64,000 bases of DNA from Acidobacteriota bacterium. Lineage in GTDB: Bacteria > Acidobacteriota > UBA6911. Shown here piece after piece: positions 1 to 7,575 of the stretch; position 1 is the first letter of the stretch, and each line of letters opens with the position of its first letter. The translations under genes were made by a program, and so were the position numbers. The notes under the pieces were generated by a model. That model worked only from the letters and a program-made list of their open reading frames with translations, did no database searches and was not told the origin of the DNA. The stretch lies in NCBI GenBank assembly GCA_016929335.1, contig JAFGIY010000112.1, positions 1 to 64,000 on the forward strand. The letters are read 5' to 3'.

Positions 1-488
1 CATCGATCCCGATCTCGTCCCGATCCTTCTGCGTATAGGCGCAAATCCCCAAGCCTGGCAGGACACTATTTCTCACTTCGGATCCAGATTCCGTCTCGCC
101 GCCGGCAGGCTCCACAATCTGCGCAGCTTCGCAGATCAGATCGGTAAGCGTTGGTTCATGGGCGTTACTGCAGCTCGTGCTGCTTTTTCCGCCTCGCCAG
201 CGCCATCGGCTTAAGCCGTATTCTTCGATCTTTATATTCACGGAATATACGGTGGGATCTCATGATTTTATTGATACATGATCCCATAATATAATCTTCA
301 CTACGCCGGTATCTGCGCTTCAATATCGTTCGCTGTATTGCTTTGAGGATCGGCCTTCCTCCCTTAATCTCCAGGATCCCATTTCTGCAGAGATGTTGAT
401 CGAATACCAATAACAAATGATATCCATGTTTTCTCAGAACCCTATAAAAAACGGGTGTCCAGATTTCTGTGCACAATGAATGTCCAGG
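1..488. other. Left edge, no confident gene
   Basis: No recognisable gene lies here. On the minus strand a frame stays open from a possible GTG at 239-241 to the left edge (about 80 codons, with plausible codon use such as GAG, CTG and GCC), so the start or middle of a gene truncated by the window is possible. A second minus-strand frame of 103 codons (165-476) overlaps it; it is very basic, matches no family I know, and begins next to a GGGTGTCC repeat at 453-460, so I do not call it a gene. Confidence 0.3.
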
Positions 489-1631
489 TTATTTATAGAT
501 CTCATCTTTAAGCATGGCTGCCTGACGCTTCAAGCTTGCCAGAGTTTCTTGATAGGTAGGACGACTGGCAAGAACCGTGCAAATGGGATTTCCAACTCGC
601 AGTCTTTCATTTGATAACGGGATGTCTTTGATATCACGATCAAACCAGCCAGAGGTATCCGGTACAATCGCATTTTTTTCAGCGTACAGGATGGATTTAC
701 CAAAGAACTCACCGGCATTTAGTGCTGCCTCAAGCATAAATGCAGGCAGCAGGCCATCCAGAATTGATTGTGCGTGCAAATTGAATATCGGCAGTTTGTA
801 AGCACGTTCTATCAACTCCATGGATGCCGAGTAGCGAGGATTGACTTCGGTCAGATACACTCGATCTCCGTTTAAAATGAAGTCGATTCCGTTTACGCCC
901 CTCAGACGATACTCTCGTACCAGAAATGCCGCAGCTCGTCGCACTTGTTCCAGAATAGTCTTTCCTAATTCAGGGATTAGGCTTTCCGGTAAAGGCAGAA
1001 TATTACCGCAGTAGCCAAAATCCTTCGAGCCGAACTGGTGCATGCCCACCAGTTGTTCCGTGATCCCAATTACCACGCACTCATGCCCATTGGCTACAAA
1101 CGAAGCCGAACATGGCTTCCCCGGAATATACTCCTGAACGAAAAATCGGTTGCAGGGCAATGTGTTCGTGCGAAGAAAGGCAACTCCATGCCCTCCCCCG
1201 CTGAGTACTGGCTTGACCAACCATTGACGATGCCATTCTGCTTTTCGCTTTTCTCCGGCAAAAATCGAGTCTGGGACGAGAAAGCCAGCTTGATCGAGCC
1301 TGGCGAAGAAAGCCGGCCAGTTGCGCACAGACCGAACCGTTTCAGGCAAGTTTCCAATAATTTTCCGTCTTCCGGCCAGCTTTCTCAGTATGTCGGGATG
1401 ATTTTCCAAATTGGATGTGTATGAAACTGCATCGTAATCCAATTGCCGGCTTGCCTTATAAAGATTGCCGGGCTTGTACCGAGCATCGAAATCATGGTGA
1501 AGAGAACAGGATTCAGTCAGCGCCTTCAAATCAAGATCACCAAATGCATCCAGAGCCAGCACAGCATAGCCGCTATGTACAGCCGATTCGACCATAGCCC
1601 GTGCGCTTATTCCAACTATAAGAATCTTCAT
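489..1631 (-). CDS. ATP-grasp domain protein, probably linked to tetrahydromethanopterin C1 metabolism
   Basis: A 380-residue ATP-grasp ligase-like protein. It starts with a Rossmann-like segment (MKILIVGISARAM) that resembles the pre-ATP-grasp fold. The ATP-grasp core is in the middle: a WLVKPVLSGGGHGV nucleotide-binding loop near residue 137, VQEYIPGKPCSASFV near 165, and a metal/ATP segment GVNGIDFIL...YLTEVNPRYSASMEL near 245-270. Such enzymes join a carboxylate to an amine or thiol using ATP. ATP-grasp genes of this kind occur in bacterial H4MPT cofactor clusters, and this one lies 346 bp downstream of mtdB on the same strand, so a ligase step in that cofactor pathway is my inference. 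Substrate unknown. The gap to mtdB holds GGGTGTCC repeats, so it may have its own promoter. Confidence 0.75.
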   Translation of the reverse strand: MKILIVGISARAMVESAVHSGYAVLALDAFGDLDLKALTESCSLHHDFDARYKPGNLYKASRQLDYDAVSYTSNLENHPDILRKLAGRRKIIGNLPETVRSVRNWPAFFARLDQAGFLVPDSIFAGEKRKAEWHRQWLVKPVLSGGGHGVAFLRTNTLPCNRFFVQEYIPGKPCSASFVANGHECVVIGITEQLVGMHQFGSKDFGYCGNILPLPESLIPELGKTILEQVRRAAAFLVREYRLRGVNGIDFILNGDRVYLTEVNPRYSASMELIERAYKLPIFNLHAQSILDGLLPAFMLEAALNAGEFFGKSILYAEKNAIVPDTSGWFDRDIKDIPLSNERLRVGNPICTVLASRPTYQETLASLKRQAAMLKDEIYK

Positions 1632-1720
1632 CTGTTTTCTTCATCGATTAGATTGCCGAGTGTATCACATTGTGACCGAATTGATGCGCGACCCAATCCG
1701 GAATACGGGCAATCTGGAAT

Positions 1721-1802
1721 GTGGGTGTCCTGTTAATTCTTCATGGGTGTCCAAATATTGCCTGTTGCCCAAACGCTATACCCACTTTTCTTATGGGTGT
1801 CC
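1721..1802. repeat. GGGTGTCC repeats, three copies (family B)
   Basis: The motif TGGGTGTCC occurs at about 1722-1730, 1744-1752 and 1794-1802, in the 346-bp gap between mtdB and the ATP-grasp gene. The last two copies are followed by AAAT. The same motif recurs at 453-460, 5833-5990, 9726-9829 and 62315-62325. No other function is visible in this gap. Confidence 0.6.
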
Positions 1803-1977
1803 AAATTTAATAAATGTTTCCCCTGAAAAATTAATAATGATGTTTTATTAGATGCAGAAAATAGATGGGGCAGGTGAATGCAAAGCGCTTTTTAGGGTTT
1901 AAATCACGACTATCTGCTGTACAGCTAACGAAATACCATCGCCCGGTCCCGTGCTTCATATTACCCGAATCAGGGAG

Positions 1978-2892
1978 TCAGATTAATTCTTTGGCGATCG
2001 CGTAGACACCCTCAGTATCCAAAATCAGGTCATTCCTTTCGAAGAGCTTTTCTATGCAGGCTTTCTGTATTTTCATCTTAGGATTGCCAATAGCAAGAGC
2101 CCCTAACACTCTCCTGCCGTTATATACTGCAAAATCATCAGCAGGTTTAATGCCTTCAATGCCTAGAGGCTCCGTCAGATTAAAATCTATCAGCCATTTC
2201 AGGCTCGGCTTGTTCACCCACGAAGATCGAGGAAGCATACGCACTCCTGCAGGGCCCGCCGCCACCAGGATTTCCGGCTTATCCAATATACCTTCCAACT
2301 CCGCAAGGCTGGCTATTTCATCCACATGGATGCTTCCACCGGCTGAAGCATAGGACCCGGCACGGAATTCTTCAGCTGCTTTGCGGCTGCTTTCCAATGT
2401 CCGCCCTGCAAGGCCTTCATCGAAGCGCTCCCTCAGCAGTCGGGAAGGAACAGATGTGATTTGAACCCGGCAGCCTTCACCGGCAAGCAAAACAGCTGCG
2501 CGCATTCCAACCGGACCGGGGCCAACTACCAGCGCTTCCTTTCCGCGAAGATCCGTTTGTCCGGCCAGCTTGGCAATGGCCGTGGATGCCGTTGTGTTGC
2601 AGCCATTAGAGTCCAGCATCAGTGATATCTTGAACGGGCCAAAGAATGCGTTGCGTGCCTCTTTCAACAGAAGCTCTCCAACATCCACGTCCGAACCCCC
2701 AATCCATGCCGCGAGACTTTTAAGGTCCGGGATGCCGCGGGTAAAAAAAGCGCTCAGTATTAGCCCCCGTATATCCCGCGGAGCAACACCGCCATAGCTC
2801 TGCACAACATCGGCGCCGGCATCGTATGCTACGATACTGTCAAACGTACTGGCGAATTTGTCGCTGTCCAATTGAATGAGTATTTTCTTCAT
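1978..2892 (-). CDS. mtdB: NAD(P)-dependent methylene-tetrahydromethanopterin dehydrogenase
   Basis: Predicted to oxidise methylene-H4MPT to methenyl-H4MPT with NAD(P)+, in the H4MPT-linked formaldehyde or methyl oxidation pathway, in the cytoplasm. The 304-residue product has the MtdB hallmarks: an N-terminal MKKILIQLDSDKFASTFDS, the motif LMLDSNGCNTTA near residue 91, and a dinucleotide-binding GPGPVGMRAA at 124-133. A longer frame reaches 3024, but the ATG at 2892 follows a purine-rich AGGAAGAGGG ribosome site and fits family length. It lies 10 bp downstream of the beta-RFAP synthase gene, so the two are very probably cotranscribed. I prefer MtdB to MtdA because of the neighbours; the cofactor preference cannot be read from sequence alone. 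Confidence 0.85.
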   Translation of the reverse strand: MKKILIQLDSDKFASTFDSIVAYDAGADVVQSYGGVAPRDIRGLILSAFFTRGIPDLKSLAAWIGGSDVDVGELLLKEARNAFFGPFKISLMLDSNGCNTTASTAIAKLAGQTDLRGKEALVVGPGPVGMRAAVLLAGEGCRVQITSVPSRLLRERFDEGLAGRTLESSRKAAEEFRAGSYASAGGSIHVDEIASLAELEGILDKPEILVAAGPAGVRMLPRSSWVNKPSLKWLIDFNLTEPLGIEGIKPADDFAVYNGRRVLGALAIGNPKMKIQKACIEKLFERNDLILDTEGVYAIAKELI

Positions 2893-2902
2893 AGCCCTCT
2901 TC

Positions 2903-3892
2903 CTAGATTGTCCGCACCTGTGCGCCGCGGTTTTGTGCCTGCACGCAGAATATGCTTCCACCGCCAAAACCCACCAGATAATCCCGGACCTCCCCCGCCA
3001 ACTTCCGAGCGCGGCTTTCTCCATCTACGAGCCCATATACCGTCGGGCCCCATGAGCTTTGTCCGGCACCCAATGCACCCTTTTCGAGAAGAAAACCGAC
3101 CAGCTTTTCCAGAACAGGTGTGGCGAACCGGCCGCCCTGAACAGAAGCAAAGCAGTCTCCAACCATGTTTTGAATGCTTGTTAATGCCTGTCCGAAATTT
3201 GCGATATCTTCTTCCACCAGCGCGGGCAGCATCTTCATCAATAACACCCAGCTGATCTTTTCTACCACGCTGGACGGTGCAATCGGCAACTGCAGAAATG
3301 CACTCTGCTCCTTTGCTCCACTAAAACCCGGACCTGTTTCCGGAATGATCATCACAAAGAACCAATTCTTGGGCATAGGATGCCGGAACAAAAGCGGTGG
3401 AACACTGCCCTTTTCTATCTGCCTGGATTGTTTGTCACCAACAGATGAAGTCAATAGGAGTCGATGCCCTCCATCCAGAACAAAGCCCCCGTGCTGAAAT
3501 GTGGCAATGCCGATTCCAGAATGCACGCCTCTTCCTACCGCCCGTGCAATCTCCGGTACTCCAACCGGCAGCCCAGCCAGGCGCGCCATAGCCATGCCTA
3601 CCGCCAAACCAAGCTGCGTGCCTGAACCCAAACCAACATGTGCAGGGATGCAGGTCACCAAATGCAGCTTCGCTCCCTTAGGTTGTCCGTAAACATCCAT
3701 AAAGCCCTGCGCATAGGTCGTAATCCGCTCGGCCTCCAGCCCTTCGATATGCAATCCATTCGCCGGCTCCGCCGTCAATACAAGGTGAGGATGGTTCACG
3801 GCCAGGCCTATGCTCCCGTACAACCTCCCCTGCTCCCCATTGTTATCAAGCAAACCAAGATGAAGGCGAGCGCAGGTCCTGACTTCAATCAT
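2903..3892 (-). CDS. mptG: Beta-ribofuranosylaminobenzene 5'-phosphate synthase
   Basis: Predicted to condense 4-aminobenzoate (or 4-hydroxybenzoate) with phosphoribosyl pyrophosphate, releasing CO2 and pyrophosphate: the first committed step in making the arylamine part of methanopterin-type cofactors. The 329-residue protein has the GHMP-kinase fold signature of the family: a glycine-rich motif PAHVGLGSGTQLGLAV at 83-98, the N-terminal RTCARLHLGLLD, and GRGVHSGIGIATFQHGGF near 125. Its ATG overlaps the stop of the DUF447 gene by 4 bp (ATGA), which indicates translational coupling. Among bacteria this enzyme is a good marker of the H4MPT pathway. Confidence 0.85.
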   Translation of the reverse strand: MIEVRTCARLHLGLLDNNGEQGRLYGSIGLAVNHPHLVLTAEPANGLHIEGLEAERITTYAQGFMDVYGQPKGAKLHLVTCIPAHVGLGSGTQLGLAVGMAMARLAGLPVGVPEIARAVGRGVHSGIGIATFQHGGFVLDGGHRLLLTSSVGDKQSRQIEKGSVPPLLFRHPMPKNWFFVMIIPETGPGFSGAKEQSAFLQLPIAPSSVVEKISWVLLMKMLPALVEEDIANFGQALTSIQNMVGDCFASVQGGRFATPVLEKLVGFLLEKGALGAGQSSWGPTVYGLVDGESRARKLAGEVRDYLVGFGGGSIFCVQAQNRGAQVRTI

Positions 3893-4443
3893 AGCGCCTC
3901 CCTCTTCCGAATGTATTCGCGGACCAAATGGATAGCTTGTTTATCTTTTTCATCGCCTGTTTTATCAACAATCTTCATGTAATGGTTTAGGTGCTCAACA
4001 ACCTTTTTCGGATCCAAAAAATCCAAGCGTGTAGCCATTATAGCCGCTTCGATGACTGAATTGCTTGCACGGCAAAAACCCAGGAATTCGCGATGCCGGC
4101 CCTTGTATAAAACACGGCATTGAAATTCCGCCCGCCTATCATCACCGCCCTGGGATGTAACCGCCAGCTCAAGCCAGGTACAAGCTTCCTTCATAACAAC
4201 GCCCGGTATTGAACTCGCGGGGAAATGCTCCAATACTTCGCCATATAGACAACATTGAACATAGGCCAGGACATTGTCAGAAAAGCTCGCAACCCCGTAG
4301 CCACCGGTGTACAAATTGCGGCAAGTTTGAGTATCGCGGAATGGGCGTACAAAAACAACGTCTCCGTTCCACTCAATCCCCATTGGAGCAAAATTGGGTG
4401 TCCCCATTTCATTGATCGTTGAAAAAACAGTTTCGATAATCAT
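3889..4443 (-). CDS. DUF447-family protein of the H4MPT cluster
   Basis: A 184-residue protein that resembles DUF447: an N-terminal half with the split-barrel look of flavin-reductase-like proteins (METVFST-like start, then MGTPNFAPMGIEW and FRDTQTCRNLYTGGYGVASFSDN) and a helical C-terminus (SNSVIEAAIMATRLDFL). DUF447 genes are known from methanogens and from H4MPT-using methylotrophs, but to my knowledge no reaction has been assigned. It lies between the dihydropteroate-synthase-like gene (46 bp upstream) and mptG (4-bp overlap), so a role in H4MPT synthesis is likely by context. The ribosome site before the ATG is weak. Confidence 0.75.
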   Translation of the reverse strand: MIIETVFSTINEMGTPNFAPMGIEWNGDVVFVRPFRDTQTCRNLYTGGYGVASFSDNVLAYVQCCLYGEVLEHFPASSIPGVVMKEACTWLELAVTSQGGDDRRAEFQCRVLYKGRHREFLGFCRASNSVIEAAIMATRLDFLDPKKVVEHLNHYMKIVDKTGDEKDKQAIHLVREYIRKREAL

Positions 4444-4489
4444 TCAAAACATTTCCCGTATCCTGTTTCCCAATCTTTCTTTTTAACGT

Positions 4490-5809
4490 TTATTGGCTCA
4501 GATAGCCCCAGCGGAGATCCTCTTCTTGCGCATATTTCTTCCCCAGGCGGACAGCCAGAGCTGCTTTTTGCAGTTCCCTCCCAAGGTAGAAAGCCTGCGG
4601 AGCATCCTCGACATATAGCCGTTCGAAAATTTTCCGGATATCGTTGTCCTTGATAAAAAGACGATTATTAAAAACGTAAATGGAGCTGCCATCCGCAAAA
4701 ATGCGGAAGTTGTGGTCACGTATCTTAGCCTGCATCACTCGCAGTTCCTCTTCCCCATAGGTTTCAAAAGGAGGATCTTTGATTGTGATCAAGCTATTAT
4801 CCAGGTGTTTAGGGAGTACCTTGTTCCGACATGCGAAATGCATGAGCCTGCGGGCAAGATCGAACTCCCGCACCGCGCCGCGCGCCCAGCTGACCTTTTC
4901 TGTTGTCAATACGTAGCTAATACCCAACTCCGCAACGATGCCTGCCAGGACAGCCGTAATCCCGGTAGAATCAGCCGCAGTAAGCTCGGTGAGGTTGCCT
5001 GCTCCCATGAGGATATCAGCCTGCGGATATTTACGGCGCACGCGGATAAAATCTTCGATTGACGCGGCAAAACCGAAGCTGATCGGACGCAATACAGGAT
5101 CGATGATATACGGAATATTCCAGGATTCTAATTGAGCGATATTGCGGTCCAGCGAATCAAGTCCCTTCTCAAAATCCGGAATGACAATCACTTTGCACCG
5201 CAATTGCTTGGCCAGATTTATATTGCGGGAGTTGAGGCTAAGAATGTAATCAACACCGGCCTGATCTGCTTTCAGGATATCGTCGGGATTGAAGGAATCC
5301 ACGCTGACTTTAAAATCGCGCGCCTTAAGTGCCTCAATCACATTCCCGATATTCGCGAATCCCCCCTCCACCGGACAGCCCAAGTCAATGATGTCCGCGC
5401 CGGCCGATTTATAGTATTCTGCGCAAATGAGAATCGCCTCAACGCTGAGCTGATACGCATCGACGATCTCCGCAATAATCTTTGTCTTGTATTCTCCATA
5501 GCCTACAAGATCCGATGCTGCGCCGAAATAGGACGGGATGTCTTTCAAGCTGTCCGGGCCGCGTATTACTTCCACGCCCAGCCGCTGTGCCATTGCTGCA
5601 AAATCGCCTTTGCAGAGGCCGGGCAAATAAACTCTGTCGCAACCGGCTGCGTCAGTCAGGTGCTTCTCTATAAAACCTGTATCCATTAAAGCCGCGACCG
5701 AGATTGGAAGGACAGCGATCTCATAATCGAAATCAGCAGATATTCTATCCAGCATAGTCTCAAGAGACTCAGCAGCCAGTTTCCCGGTTACAAACAGATA
5801 GCAAGGCAT
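4490..5809 (-). CDS. Dihydropteroate synthase-like protein (DUF6513 plus DHPS-like barrel)
   Basis: A 439-residue protein with an N-terminal domain of about 120 residues of the DUF6513 type, then a TIM-barrel related to dihydropteroate synthase at roughly 125-330 (AGADIIDLGCPVEGGFAN, VSVDSFNPDDI, IPYIIDPVLRP, ILMGAGNLTELT). A C-terminal segment of about 100 residues completes it. Homologues form the dihydropteroate-synthase-related family of methanogens and H4MPT-using bacteria; they are proposed to couple the pterin to the arylamine made by beta-RFAP synthase. The start at 5809 is backed by a GGGAGGAG site 8-10 bases upstream. This is the first gene of the five-gene minus-strand group. Confidence 0.8.
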   Translation of the reverse strand: MPCYLFVTGKLAAESLETMLDRISADFDYEIAVLPISVAALMDTGFIEKHLTDAAGCDRVYLPGLCKGDFAAMAQRLGVEVIRGPDSLKDIPSYFGAASDLVGYGEYKTKIIAEIVDAYQLSVEAILICAEYYKSAGADIIDLGCPVEGGFANIGNVIEALKARDFKVSVDSFNPDDILKADQAGVDYILSLNSRNINLAKQLRCKVIVIPDFEKGLDSLDRNIAQLESWNIPYIIDPVLRPISFGFAASIEDFIRVRRKYPQADILMGAGNLTELTAADSTGITAVLAGIVAELGISYVLTTEKVSWARGAVREFDLARRLMHFACRNKVLPKHLDNSLITIKDPPFETYGEEELRVMQAKIRDHNFRIFADGSSIYVFNNRLFIKDNDIRKIFERLYVEDAPQAFYLGRELQKAALAVRLGKKYAQEEDLRWGYLSQ

Positions 5810-5832
5810 TTCGTCAACTCCTCCCGATCTTT

Positions 5833-5990
5833 AGTACTGTCCCCATAGGGCATGGATGTTTCGATGGGTGTCCCCTTTCTTCAACTCGTTAGTACTATCC
5901 CCATAGTGCATGGATGCTTCGATGGGTGTCCCCTTTCTTCAACTCGTTGGTACTGTCCCCATAGGGCATGGATATCTCAATGGGTGTCCT
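5833..5990. repeat. 58-bp tandem repeat, 2.7 copies, containing GGGTGTCC (family B)
   Basis: Two full 58-bp units (5833-5890 and 5891-5948) and a third partial unit (5949-5990). Each unit runs from AGTACTGTCCCCATAGGG through a CATGGAT block to GATGGGTGTCCCC and ends in CTTCAACTCGTT. The units differ at only a few positions. The array lies upstream of the minus-strand C1 cluster and of the divergent hsp20 genes. The rest of the 5810-6317 gap is explained only by the promoter listed at 6236-6264. Confidence 0.85.
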
Positions 5991-6235
5991 CATATATATG
6001 AAAATGTGAGCAGGAGCACCGATCATTTTATCCCGGATTTGGCCGCAAAAAGCGCAGCCTCCCCCCTCAGACGTGCTGATCTTCCAGGAAGGCAGCCATG
6101 AAACAGCCCATTCAGCCTGGATATTTAAGATTTTAGCCAAGCGTATTCACCGCAGGTTCGAGGATGGCATAAAGCGCCGGCATTTTTCTACCCGAAAAAA
6201 CGGGATCACGATAATGAAGTTTTTCAATAGGCAGT

Positions 6236-6264
6236 TTGACAAATTCAGGAGCGGACATTATCAA
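6236..6264 (+). promoter_or_regulatory. Candidate sigma-70 promoter for the hsp20 pair
   Basis: A perfect -35 hexamer TTGACA (6236-6241) is followed after 17 bp by TATCAA (6259-6264), about 50 bp before the first hsp20 start. No CIRCE inverted repeat or clear heat-shock sigma-factor promoter was seen nearby. Confidence 0.45.
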
Positions 6265-6317
6265 AAAAACGAAAAAATTTTGGACGTTTACATCGATACC
6301 AAAAGGAGGTTGATTCC

Positions 6318-6788
6318 ATGAGTCTGATGCCTTTTGAAATATTCGATGAAATGGCGAGGATGAGAAGGGAAATTGACCGGATTCTGGGTGAAGACAGGTT
6401 TTCCTCATGGACTTTTCCGTTCTCAAGAATCTCATTTCTGCCGGGCAGAGCATCGCAGGCATATCCGCTGATAAACATAAGCGAAGATAGCAACAACATT
6501 TATGTGGATGCTCTTGCGCCGGGACTGGATCCTGATGCTCTGAACGTATCCGTATCCGGCGATCAGCTGGTTATTTCGGGAGAGAAAAAACCTCTGCCCA
6601 AAAATCTGAAATCCGAAAATATACACCGTAGCGAAAGATCCACCGGGCAATTTGCCCGTAGCTTATCCCTTTCCGTAGGTGTGGAAAGCAACAAAGTTGA
6701 AGCCAACTACGCCAACGGAGTGCTGAAAATAGTCCTGCCCAAAATGGAAGAGGCAAAACCGAAACAAATCCAGGTAAAAGTGGGATGA
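6318..6788 (+). CDS. Small heat shock protein, Hsp20/alpha-crystallin family
   Basis: A 156-residue ATP-independent holdase chaperone that keeps unfolding proteins soluble. Residues 1-45 form a variable N-terminal arm (EMARMRREIDRIL, RFSSWTFPF). The alpha-crystallin domain follows (YPLINISEDSNNIYVDALAPGLD, LVISGEKK) and closes with the family motif A-x-x-x-N-G-V-L-x-I-x-x-P (ANYANGVLKIVLPK). The tail KPKQIQVKV is shared with the next gene. An AAAGGAGG ribosome site lies 8 bases before the ATG. It forms a two-gene unit with the second hsp20, 35 bp downstream, and a DnaJ-like gene follows, so this is a protein-quality block. Confidence 0.92.
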   Translation: MSLMPFEIFDEMARMRREIDRILGEDRFSSWTFPFSRISFLPGRASQAYPLINISEDSNNIYVDALAPGLDPDALNVSVSGDQLVISGEKKPLPKNLKSENIHRSERSTGQFARSLSLSVGVESNKVEANYANGVLKIVLPKMEEAKPKQIQVKVG

Positions 6789-6804
6789 TACAGGCAGCTG
6801 TATC
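6787..6804 (+). other. Intercistronic hairpin between the two hsp20 genes
   Basis: GATACAG (6787-6793) pairs perfectly with CTGTATC (6798-6804) over a 4-base loop, overlapping the stop of the first hsp20. No U-run follows, so it looks more like an mRNA-stability or partial-attenuation hairpin than a terminator. Confidence 0.4.
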
Positions 6805-6823
6805 CACTGTGGAGGAATAAGAA

Positions 6824-7237
6824 ATGGCTGAAAAAACCGCTGCTCTTACGACTGAGAAGACTGGTTCCCTGGATACTAAGAGTGAAAAAGCCCTTGCCAC
6901 AAGAGATGATACCCTCTACCTCGCGCCGCCTGTGGATATCTTTGAAACGGATGACGCGCTGAACGTTATTGTGGATCTTCCAGGCGTGGAAAAGGATGGA
7001 GTAGACATCCGCGTGGAGGACGGGATTCTCACTATCAGGGGAAAAGCCAATTACCGTCCGAAGGCAAACGTTCTCAGGGAAGAATTCAACCTGCAGGGTT
7101 ACTACCGTCAATTCCAGCTCAGCGACGAGGTTGATCAGGAGAAAATATCCGCTGAATCAAAGAACGGAGTATTGACCATCACACTGCCGAAGGCCGAGAA
7201 GTCAAAACCGCGGCAGATCAAGGTAAAAGTGGGATGA
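6824..7237 (+). CDS. Second small heat shock protein, Hsp20/alpha-crystallin family
   Basis: A 137-residue Hsp20 protein. A charged N-terminal stretch of about 30 residues rich in K, T and E replaces the usual phenylalanine-rich arm. The alpha-crystallin domain then begins at YLAPPVDIFETDDALNVIVD, and the protein closes with SKNGVLTITLPKAEKSKPRQI. A GAGGAATAAGAA ribosome site precedes the ATG. The two Hsp20 proteins differ most in the N-terminal arm, which governs oligomer size and client choice in this family, so they may form mixed oligomers or act on different clients; that is inference. Expected to be expressed with the first copy. Confidence 0.92.
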   Translation: MAEKTAALTTEKTGSLDTKSEKALATRDDTLYLAPPVDIFETDDALNVIVDLPGVEKDGVDIRVEDGILTIRGKANYRPKANVLREEFNLQGYYRQFQLSDEVDQEKISAESKNGVLTITLPKAEKSKPRQIKVKVG

Positions 7238-7266
7238 TGTAGAACAATCGAAATATGAGTCGAATT

Positions 7267-7346
7267 CGGTATCGGGGTCGAAGATTGATGGCTAATTGAG
7301 ATATCACGGATGAGCATCGGGATTCCGGAGAACGACCCCGATACCG
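7267..7346. repeat. Family A inverted repeat downstream of the hsp20 pair
   Basis: Arms CGGTATCGGGGTCG (7267-7280) and CGACCCCGATACCG (7333-7346) are perfect complements over 14 bp, with a 52-bp loop. It sits 30 bp after the hsp20 stop and could act as a transcript-end hairpin. The arms match those of the larger family A elements, but the loop does not. Confidence 0.75.
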
Positions 7347-7404
7347 ATAGGCTCAACAGCTGCGCTGTTTTCATGCTTGGATAATTTTTGAGTCTTTATC
7401 TATG

Positions 7405-7429
7405 ACTTCTTTGCGTTTTGCAGAGAAGT
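7405..7429. repeat. 25-bp palindrome, family D copy 1
   Basis: ACTTCTTTGCGTTTTGCAGAGAAGT folds into a 10-bp stem with a GTTTT loop. Near-identical copies lie at 9876-9900 (opposite strand) and 28250-28274. The remainder of the 7238-7575 gap shows only a GC-rich stretch (7490-7545) just before the DnaJ-like gene. Confidence 0.6.
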
Positions 7430-7575
7430 ATTTCTCTTGAAAACAGCTGAAGCGCGATACACAAAGAAGATGAGTTCTGACTTCTGAAAGCTCGCGGCCA
7501 CCGGCCACATCGGTTATTTGCTTGCGGCCCAGGGCCGCCAGAGGAGGAATACAAAATTATCTAGAGGGTGCAGGC

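Noticed and set aside
4389..4405. Family B motif GGGTGTCC inside the DUF447 gene
   Set aside because: It encodes a conserved part of the protein (MGTPNF) and lacks the flanks of the intergenic copies.
5833..5990. Possible CRISPR array
   Set aside because: Units abut directly without unique spacers, there are fewer than three units, and no cas gene is in the window.
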